Positions 57,979-64,000 of a stretch of 64,000 nucleotides of DNA are shown piece after piece. The notes beneath the pieces are model-generated. The model worked only from the letters and a program-made list of their open reading frames with translations. It had not been told where the DNA came from and did not search any database. The stretch's first letter is position 1; the number at the start of each line of letters is the position of its first letter. The translations under genes and the position numbers were made by a program. Source of the DNA: Planktosalinus sp963975935 (lineage in GTDB: Bacteria > Bacteroidota > Bacteroidia > Flavobacteriales > Flavobacteriaceae); the NCBI GenBank assembly GCA_963975935.1, contig CAXBIQ010000003.1, positions 1 through 64,000 of the forward strand, written 5' to 3'.

Positions 57979-59463
57979 ATGAATAAAGACCGAAGTGCAT
58001 ACCGGCAGGTTTTTAAAGCCACATCACTTTTTGGTGGCGTTCAGGTGTTTCAGATTCTCATTGCGGTCATTCGTTCCAAAGTCATTGCGGTTTTGCTGGG
58101 TCCTTACGGGATGGGTATTTCCGGGTTGCTGTACACTACATTGAATTTTATCAGTGCCCTCACCGGCGCCGGTCTGGACCGCAGTGCCGTCAAGGATGTG
58201 TCTGCTGCTTTCGGAAAAAAAGATGAGGAAAAAATAGCCCGGGTTTTGGGTGTTTTAAAAAGGTTGGTCTGGTTTACCGGACTTCTCGGTGCCTTGCTGA
58301 CACTTGTTTTTTCACCGTTACTAAGCCAATGGGCCTTTGATTCAAATGAATTTACGCTTGCTTTTGTCTGGATTTCAGTTGCAGCGCTGCTCAAGCAACT
58401 TGCTTATGGCAATCTTGTAGTTTTACAGGGACTCAGAAAATTAAAGTCTCTCGCCAAGGCCAATTTAACTGGGAGTGCTGTAGGTCTGGTTATTGTCATA
58501 CCACTCTATTATTTTTTCAGGATTGATGCCATTGCACCGGCCATTGTTATTTCTTTTTTAATGACATTTTTATTCAGCCGCTATTATGCAAAAAAGCTGC
58601 GACTTCAGCCGGAAAAAGTAACCACAAAAGAAGCTTTTTCTCAAGGAAAGGAAATGATTCGCCTGGGGGTATTGATGAGCGTGAGCAGTTTGATGGTGAC
58701 CCTGGGAATGTTTTTGATACAACTTTTTATCAGTAATACCGGAGGAGTGGATCAAGTGGGTTTTTACCATGCGGGTGTGGTGATTATCAACTCCTATGTG
58801 GGAATGATTTTCAATGCCATGTCAACAGATTATTACCCGCGTCTGGCAGCTATTGCTGATGATATTAAAAAAATCAGGGAAACCGTGCTGCACCAAGCCT
58901 ATATAGCAATTCTGCTTATTTTGCCTATTATCATTTTGTTTTTGATGTTTGCCGAGTTTGTGATACAACTTCTGTATTCAACAGAGTTCTTACCTGTGGT
59001 GGGGTTTGTGACCTGGGCAATATTGGGCACACTTTTTAAAGCGGTTTCTCTTACTATGGGGTATATCTTTGTTGCCAAAGGAGACTCAAAAATATTTATC
59101 AAGACGGCGGTTTTATTTAATGTTTTGCTGCTTGGCTTTAATTTACTGGGCTATTATTACGGCGGATTGGTAGGTTTAGGAATTAGCTTTTTGGTGTATT
59201 ATATTGTTCATTTTTTCCTGATGGGCATTATTACAAATGCGGTTTATAAATTTTATTTTCCGGTTTCTTTTTATGCACTCTTTTCAGTGTGCCTCTTCCT
59301 GTGTTTTGCAACTTTTGCAAGCACATTTATGGAAAATCAGGTTCTTAAGTATGGTATTATGGCTGTGCTGCTGGTTTCAGCTTCCATTTTGTCCTTCTAT
59401 CTTTTAAACAAAAAGATGGATATTGTTGGTGCCATCAGAAACCTTTTCAAATCTGAAAAGTAA
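57979..59463 (+). CDS. wzx: O-antigen flippase, Wzx-like
   Basis: 494 residues, about 12-14 membrane helices, no charged catalytic motif. The start LFGGVQVFQILIAVIRSKVIAVLLG (in part) and the VGFYHAGVVIINSYVGMIFNAMSTDYYPRLA (in part) segment are typical of O-antigen translocases of the MATE-like MOP superfamily. It moves undecaprenyl-linked oligosaccharide repeat units across the inner membrane. It lies 98 bp after the DegT gene and before sugar-decorating genes on both strands, so it belongs to the surface-polysaccharide locus. Confidence 0.88.
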   Translation: MNKDRSAYRQVFKATSLFGGVQVFQILIAVIRSKVIAVLLGPYGMGISGLLYTTLNFISALTGAGLDRSAVKDVSAAFGKKDEEKIARVLGVLKRLVWFTGLLGALLTLVFSPLLSQWAFDSNEFTLAFVWISVAALLKQLAYGNLVVLQGLRKLKSLAKANLTGSAVGLVIVIPLYYFFRIDAIAPAIVISFLMTFLFSRYYAKKLRLQPEKVTTKEAFSQGKEMIRLGVLMSVSSLMVTLGMFLIQLFISNTGGVDQVGFYHAGVVIINSYVGMIFNAMSTDYYPRLAAIADDIKKIRETVLHQAYIAILLILPIIILFLMFAEFVIQLLYSTEFLPVVGFVTWAILGTLFKAVSLTMGYIFVAKGDSKIFIKTAVLFNVLLLGFNLLGYYYGGLVGLGISFLVYYIVHFFLMGIITNAVYKFYFPVSFYALFSVCLFLCFATFASTFMENQVLKYGIMAVLLVSASILSFYLLNKKMDIVGAIRNLFKSEK

Positions 59464-59470
59464 AAGGTTT

Positions 59471-60394
59471 TTAATCAAACTCTTCCCATTTTTTAAAATC
59501 CAATCCCGTGGTTTTCTTTAAAAGCACTACATCGTCTTTGAATAGTTGATACAACCAATCACGTTCTTGCTCTGATAGTTTTGGGTAGCGTTCCTTTGTT
59601 TTTGTGAGGTTCAAAAATGCTTCGGATATATTTTTTTTATATTTTCTTCTGAAACTTTTCGGAAAAAAGTGTTTGACAACGTCCCTGAACCTGTTTTTGC
59701 TCAATGTGAGTACCCTCAACTTTTTATAAAATTTCGGAAACCTTGTCTTAACCGTCACATTTGATTCTGTTTCAGGGACTTTATCGAGTCCCGACACGTT
59801 TAAAAAATCAAAACATTCATTTAATGTTTGCAATTGATTTTCCTTAAAGTCTTCAAAAAGGATAATTTTGATTTGGCTTTTATCAAAAGTGTTATAGAAT
59901 TTCTGAAGCCATTTCCCGTAAAGGCTGTACTGGTAATAGTTTTTGATAATGAGTTCCGGCAATAAATCTTCAGATTTAGGTTCCTTTTGATGATTTTTCA
60001 GGACAGCATCTTTAAAAGTGTCATCTTCACTTCCCAGGCTTTTTACATAACAATAATGTGAATATGTTCTGTCAATGGGGTTGCGGAGTATGAAAATAAA
60101 TTTAGGATTATGATCTTTAAGAGATTTTAAATTTTCAATAAAAAGGCTGAAGTAAAAATAACCGGTACTGGATTCACCATAGTATTTATACGGTTTTTCT
60201 TGATCAAAAATACTGAGATAATGGTCTGTTTCAGCAGATGTATACTCTGTCATTTTTTTATTGGTCAAGAAATGTGGTTCTTTATTTTTGGACATGGAAA
60301 TTTCAGGATGCAGGTTTAAAAGGTCGTGCAAACTGCTGGTACCGGATTTTGCGGCTCCGGGAATGAATAAATTAATCTTATCTAGATCAATCAT
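59471..60394 (-). CDS. Sulfotransferase
   Basis: 307 residues, cytoplasmic. PAPS-binding 5'-phosphosulfate loop FIPGAAKSGTSSLHDLL and 3'-phosphate loop ILRNPIDRTYSHYCYV, as in carbohydrate (heparan-type) sulfotransferases. Probable catalytic Glu/Lys lies in the first loop region (Lys in AAKSGTSS). It transfers sulfate from PAPS to a sugar hydroxyl, so the surface glycan or a lipid may be sulfated, typical of marine bacteria. Its start overlaps the end of the preceding glycosyltransferase by 8 bp; the two form an operon on the minus strand. No APS kinase or ATP sulfurylase genes are in the window. Confidence 0.9.
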   Translation of the reverse strand: MIDLDKINLFIPGAAKSGTSSLHDLLNLHPEISMSKNKEPHFLTNKKMTEYTSAETDHYLSIFDQEKPYKYYGESSTGYFYFSLFIENLKSLKDHNPKFIFILRNPIDRTYSHYCYVKSLGSEDDTFKDAVLKNHQKEPKSEDLLPELIIKNYYQYSLYGKWLQKFYNTFDKSQIKIILFEDFKENQLQTLNECFDFLNVSGLDKVPETESNVTVKTRFPKFYKKLRVLTLSKNRFRDVVKHFFPKSFRRKYKKNISEAFLNLTKTKERYPKLSEQERDWLYQLFKDDVVLLKKTTGLDFKKWEEFD

Positions 60395-61538
60395 GCGCTT
60401 TCGTTTTTTTCCAGGTTTCCAGATATTTCTCAGCTACTTTTATATAATGATGCTCCCGTTCAATAAAGGTTCGGGCATTTTGACCAATTCGTGTTATTTC
60501 TCCATGGTCATCAATCAGCCAACTTAACTTTTCAACCAATGCGTCGACATCCGGCAGCGCGTTGATACATACCTCATCTTCCTTTAAGTTGTAGTGTTCT
60601 AAAAATTCCTTTTCGGCGCCGGTAAAGACTACTTTGCCTTTGGCCATGGCTTCCAGGGCATTGTATCCCTGATCATAGGCATAGACCTGGTCAAGGAGGA
60701 TGTGGGCTTTGTTATAGTAGTTTATATACTCTGAATAAGGAATGTTTTCAGTAATAATGATTTCTGCTTTTTCAGGATATTTATGTTGAATTCTCTTAAG
60801 CGCTTCTTCAAATAGATCATTTCCTTTTTTATAAAAATTGGCCCGGTTGATGCCGTGAAAAATAATGATTTTTTCTTGTACAGGATTGTTCACAAACTGC
60901 AGTTGATCAGTATTTACGGGGTTGGGGTGTAATCCGGCATATTTTGGGTGATCTTTAAGCGGGATGTGGTAATCCATATCGGAAGCAATCACTGCATCTA
61001 CTGTATTGTAAACATAGTGATGAAGCTGAATATAATCCTCCTCTAAATATTTCAAAGCCGGATAAAACTTTTTTTCACTGATTTTCCCTTCAAAAAAAGG
61101 TGTTGTTATGGAATACCTAAACTTTTTATTAAAGGCATATTGAACACTTATATGGTCTGTTCCGCAGGAAAGTAAAAAGAGCTTTTTGTTGTGTTTTTTC
61201 AGGTAGGAAATAACTTCTCTTTCATGTTTGGGTAATAGACCTAAAGGGCTTTCATTTATAAGCTGGACAACATCGTGGTTCTTAAAGCCGGCTTTATGTT
61301 TGAAGAATTGATTTTTAAGGTATATGGAAGCGATGTCAATGTTTAAAAGTTTGTAAAGGACAACTTTAATTTTTTTTGAAAAGCCTTTGTTAAATTTTCG
61401 CTCAAGCTTAATATCTGCCGGAAAATTTTTAAAATAATCACCGGTTCCAACAAGGGTTACCTGATGCCCTAAAGCAGTCAAACCTTCTTTCAGGGAGTTG
61501 TGCAACCTACTGTATTCGCCTACCAGTAAAATCTTCAT
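60387..61538 (-). CDS. Glycosyltransferase (GT4-like)
   Basis: 383 residues. GT-B fold: N-terminal acceptor domain (GEYSRLHNSLKEGLTALGHQVTLVG, in part), C-terminal donor domain with the E-x7-E type region GYNALEAMAKGKVVFTGAEKEFLEHY (in part), and a charged tail. Closest in appearance to family 4-type capsule or LPS transferases; the sugar and acceptor are unknown. It overlaps the sulfotransferase gene by 8 bp. A 150-bp AT-rich divergent region separates it from the next plus-strand glycosyltransferase. Confidence 0.8.
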   Translation of the reverse strand: MKILLVGEYSRLHNSLKEGLTALGHQVTLVGTGDYFKNFPADIKLERKFNKGFSKKIKVVLYKLLNIDIASIYLKNQFFKHKAGFKNHDVVQLINESPLGLLPKHEREVISYLKKHNKKLFLLSCGTDHISVQYAFNKKFRYSITTPFFEGKISEKKFYPALKYLEEDYIQLHHYVYNTVDAVIASDMDYHIPLKDHPKYAGLHPNPVNTDQLQFVNNPVQEKIIIFHGINRANFYKKGNDLFEEALKRIQHKYPEKAEIIITENIPYSEYINYYNKAHILLDQVYAYDQGYNALEAMAKGKVVFTGAEKEFLEHYNLKEDEVCINALPDVDALVEKLSWLIDDHGEITRIGQNARTFIEREHHYIKVAEKYLETWKKTKAHD

Positions 61539-61688
61539 AAATACCTTATATTTACGCAGTGTAAGTACATTTCAAAAGTAAGATAAAAAAATGACCAAAA
61601 GCCTATGAAATGCCCATTAACGGATTTATCAACTAACCAATTTGTATTTTGGCAATCTATCTGACCAAAAAAAAATAAAAAAGAACAG

Positions 61689-62771
61689 ATGAAAGTTGCA
61701 ATTGTTATTATTTCATTATCCAAAGGGGGCGCAGAACGATCAACGGCTTTGTTATCAAAAATGCTCCTCTCAAAAGGTATTGAAGTTCATTTGATAACTT
61801 TGACAGATGCTGTTGATTATGAATTTTCCGGAACGCTTTTCAATATTGGTCTTTTTAAATCTGAAAATGATAACTTTTTTAATAAGTTTAAACACCTCAA
61901 GCGTTTAAAATCGTATCTACAAAAAAACAATTTTGACTTCATTATAGACAACAGGAGCAAGGGATCTGCATTTAAGGAGTTTTTCTATTTAAATTATATA
62001 TATGCAGGGCAGCGTGTGATTTATGTTGTGAGAAGTTTTCATTTAGAAAATTATTTCCCGAAAAATAAATGGATATCATCGCAAATGGTTCAAAAGGCTA
62101 GTGCAATTGTGGGGGTTTCAAAAGCCATTTCTGATGAAATAAATAAGAAATTCAATACCAAAAAAGCGATACCTGTTTACAATCCACTTCCTGAATTTGA
62201 AGCAAAAGAAATAGCACCGCCTGAAAGACCTTATATACTTTTTTTAGGCAGAATAGAGGAAGATGTCAAAAACCTGACGTTGTTACTTGAGGGTTTCAAG
62301 CTGTCCAAACTTTCACAAAAAAATATTGAGCTGAAAATTTATGGTGATGGGAAAGACAAAGATTGGTTGCTTGATAAGATTGACAGCTTGAATTTAACGT
62401 CTCAGGTTTCAGTATATCCTTTTACGCCCGCAATCTATCCCATTTTGAAAAACGCTTTGTTTTTAACACTCACAAGCCGTTATGAGGGTTTTCCCAGGGT
62501 TTTACTGGAAGCCTTATCTGTAGGGACACCGGTTATTTCAGTGAATTGTAAAAGTGGTCCTGATGAAATCATAATTCATGAACACAACGGATTGCTCATT
62601 GAAAATTTTAATGAAACTGCACTGGCAAATGCCATGAATCACCTTATATTTGATGAAACCCTTTATCAATTTTATAAAAAAAACACCATACCAAGTGTTA
62701 CGCATTTGGGACAGGAAAATATAGCAAAGCAATGGTTAAACTTGTTGAGAGATGCAAAATCAAATAGTTGA
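61689..62771 (+). CDS. Glycosyltransferase family 4
   Basis: 360 residues. N-terminal KVAIVIISLSKGGAERSTALLSKML (in part) is the GGAE motif of family 4. The donor domain contains YILFLGRIEEDVKNLTLLLEG (in part) and SRYEGFPRVLLEALSVGTPVIS with the E-x7-E motif, then GPDEIIIHEHNG. It uses an NDP-sugar donor with retention to extend the polysaccharide repeat unit. It overlaps the cupin isomerase gene by 20 bp, so the two are co-translated. Confidence 0.92.
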   Translation: MKVAIVIISLSKGGAERSTALLSKMLLSKGIEVHLITLTDAVDYEFSGTLFNIGLFKSENDNFFNKFKHLKRLKSYLQKNNFDFIIDNRSKGSAFKEFFYLNYIYAGQRVIYVVRSFHLENYFPKNKWISSQMVQKASAIVGVSKAISDEINKKFNTKKAIPVYNPLPEFEAKEIAPPERPYILFLGRIEEDVKNLTLLLEGFKLSKLSQKNIELKIYGDGKDKDWLLDKIDSLNLTSQVSVYPFTPAIYPILKNALFLTLTSRYEGFPRVLLEALSVGTPVISVNCKSGPDEIIIHEHNGLLIENFNETALANAMNHLIFDETLYQFYKKNTIPSVTHLGQENIAKQWLNLLRDAKSNS

Positions 62772-63171
62772 TAACATACAGTTGATTGAAATATCAAAAA
62801 TATCAGACCCTGATGGCCGTGGTAATTTATCAGTCATTGAAAAAGGGACATTGCCTTATGACGTGAAGCGTGTCTATTATTTATATGATGTTCCCAGTGA
62901 CGCCACCCGTGGTGGTCATGCCCACATTGAATTGCAGCAATGTTTAATAGCCCTTAGCGGAAGTTTCGACGTGGTATTGGATGATGGAAATAACCGTACT
63001 AAAATTCATTTGAACAAACCAAACAAGGGTTTGATTATCCCTAGTGGAATATGGCGTGAACTTGAAAATTTTTCTTCCGGGGCTGTTTGTCTGGCACTGG
63101 TTTCAGATGTTTATAAAGAAGAAGATTATATCCGGGAGTATAGCAAATTTAAGTTATTTAAAAGCACTTAA
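62752..63171 (+). CDS. fdtA: FdtA-like dTDP-sugar 3,4-ketoisomerase
   Basis: 139 residues, one cupin domain. SDPDGRGNLSVIEKGTLPYDVKRVYYLYDVPSDATRGGHAHIELQQ (in part) is the FdtA/QdtA/WxcM signature; His in RGGHAHIELQQ is the catalytic acid/base region. It converts dTDP-4-keto-6-deoxyglucose to the 3-keto isomer that a FdtB/QdtB aminotransferase (here the DegT gene) would aminate, giving dTDP-3-amino-3,6-dideoxyhexose. Its end overlaps the convergent GT2 gene by 18 bp. Galacto or gluco product is not decided by sequence. Confidence 0.9.
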   Translation: MQNQIVDNIQLIEISKISDPDGRGNLSVIEKGTLPYDVKRVYYLYDVPSDATRGGHAHIELQQCLIALSGSFDVVLDDGNNRTKIHLNKPNKGLIIPSGIWRELENFSSGAVCLALVSDVYKEEDYIREYSKFKLFKST

Positions 63172-64000
63172 ATGAATTCCAAACCGTTCCATAAAGTTTT
63201 TCAAACGGTATAAAAACTTGGTTGTTTTTGGCGAAAGTTTTAATAACAAACGTTGCTTTTTGTTGAGGTTGTTCAGGTCAATTTTTTCAAAGTTGCGCCG
63301 AAAACCCTGACGGTCATTTTTAAGTTTTGCAAGTATGGCAAGCGAATAGCGATTTAAGTCCAAAAATTTTTTCAGTCCCTTGTTTTCTTTTTCATAGCTT
63401 GTAAAAGCATCAAATGTAGGCTTACTGGCTATATCCCGGGTTTTGTTGGAAAGGCTTTGCTGAACAAAACGGTAAGTAACCAGATAGGTATTGATAAAGA
63501 TGATTTTATATTTCAAACCGATTCGTATCCATAAATCTGTATCCTGTCCACTTTTAATGGATGTATCATACATTCCCACCTCGCCTAAGACACTTTTGTG
63601 CAAAACCGTACTCGAACTGGTTAACACGGTGTTTAGAGAACTCGCCTCAAAATAGTCAACACGATAGGTTTTGTTTTGTTGGAGGTTCTCTATTGAATAT
63701 TTTGATTTGATTGTATTTCCTCTGGTTTCTATTGCGACTGCAGTTGAAAAAACCTTTTCCTCAGGGTTTTCTGCAATGGTGTTGTGTATTACCTCCAGAT
63801 AGGTTGGTTCCCAAAGGTCATCAGCATCAAGCAGAGCGATATAAGGTGCGCTTGCTTTTTTGATGGCAGCATTTCGTCCTGCAGCGGCACCTTGGTTTTT
63901 TTGTGTGAAATAGTGAATTCTTGCGTCGTCAAATGATTTGATGACTGCTTCACTTCCATCTGTTGAACCGTCATTGACAATGATTACCTCAAAATCTGTA
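63154..64000 (-). CDS. Family 2 glycosyltransferase, 5' end outside window
   Basis: The frame is open from the right edge: partial, about 281 residues, N-terminus missing. Nucleotide-sugar-binding VNDGSTDGSEAV, Asp-x-Asp metal motif LLDADDLWEPTY, acceptor region SGQDTDLWIRIGL, then a C-terminal extension of about 110 residues (LNNLNKKQRLLLKLSPK). It is an inverting GT-A transferase that would add one sugar to the polysaccharide. It overlaps the convergent fdtA gene at its 3' end. The start codon must lie beyond position 64000. Confidence 0.88.
   Translation of the reverse strand, partial: TDFEVIIVNDGSTDGSEAVIKSFDDARIHYFTQKNQGAAAGRNAAIKKASAPYIALLDADDLWEPTYLEVIHNTIAENPEEKVFSTAVAIETRGNTIKSKYSIENLQQNKTYRVDYFEASSLNTVLTSSSTVLHKSVLGEVGMYDTSIKSGQDTDLWIRIGLKYKIIFINTYLVTYRFVQQSLSNKTRDIASKPTFDAFTSYEKENKGLKKFLDLNRYSLAILAKLKNDRQGFRRNFEKIDLNNLNKKQRLLLKLSPKTTKFLYRLKNFMERFGIHLSAFK

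Overview
The window comes from a member of the Bacteroidota, most likely Flavobacteriaceae. The evidence is internal. Several exported proteins end in the type IX secretion (T9SS) sorting domain. Promoters match the Bacteroidota form (TTG, about 19 bp, then TAnnTTTG) rather than the E. coli form. Lipoboxes are followed by runs of Asp. Lineage-typical genes are present: type B L31 beside a GlmU-like protein, DUF4199 beside a DPM1-like glycosyltransferase, a DUF6090 protein, LytS/LytTR pairs and a single-chain PurL. The DNA is AT-rich, apart from a GC-rich gene-free stretch at about 170-480. I saw no rRNA, tRNA, CRISPR array, transposase or reverse transcriptase gene.

Layout. 0.5-5.6 kb: minus-strand genes for cell-surface proteins (two lipoproteins, a lipocalin-like protein, a beta-helix T9SS protein, an outer-membrane barrel). 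5.8-10.2 kb: ECF sigma factor, TM/TPR anti-sigma-like protein and an exported caspase-like CHAT protein. 10.5-17.8 kb: small exported or membrane proteins, an alpha/beta hydrolase-ECF sigma-membrane protein operon, a TPR adenylate cyclase, and a lipoprotein gene broken at an A9 run. 17.9-24.8 kb: a MarR-controlled beta-oxidation operon (marR-fadN-fadA-fadE) interrupted twice by small four-helix-bundle elements. 24.9-33.3 kb: PAS histidine kinase, acyl-CoA ligase, and a LytTR regulator with two LytS-type kinases. 33.4-45.8 kb: T9SS proteins, purL, secreted endonuclease I, rsmB and an Asp-box lipoprotein. 45.8-47.4 kb: a third ECF sigma operon. 47.4-47.9 kb: two related RNA-like units. 47.9-53.5 kb: ABC exporter, phosphohexomutase, glycosyltransferase, DUF4199 and L31. 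53.8-54.4 kb: HigBA toxin-antitoxin. 54.5-64.0 kb: surface polysaccharide genes (3-amino-sugar synthesis, flippase, glycosyltransferases, sulfotransferase), running off the right edge.

The most unusual feature is a system of short repeats. Arrays with a 7-bp period occur as complementary inverted arms around each of the two four-helix-bundle genes in the fad operon, filling the gaps between neighbouring stop and start codons. Similar arrays lie in frame inside a DegT aminotransferase gene (with an inverted partner at its 3' end), upstream of rsmB and downstream of a T9SS gene. Separately, purL carries three in-frame palindromic repeat insertions, two of which encode the same peptide. The fad elements look like relatives of the four-helix-bundle intervening sequences of 23S rRNA, placed in a protein-coding operon. 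Other items of note are the ECF/TPR/CHAT module with extracytoplasmic CHAT topology, the twin RNA-like units at 47.4-47.85 kb, and a GAF/LytS protein whose ATP-binding half has decayed.
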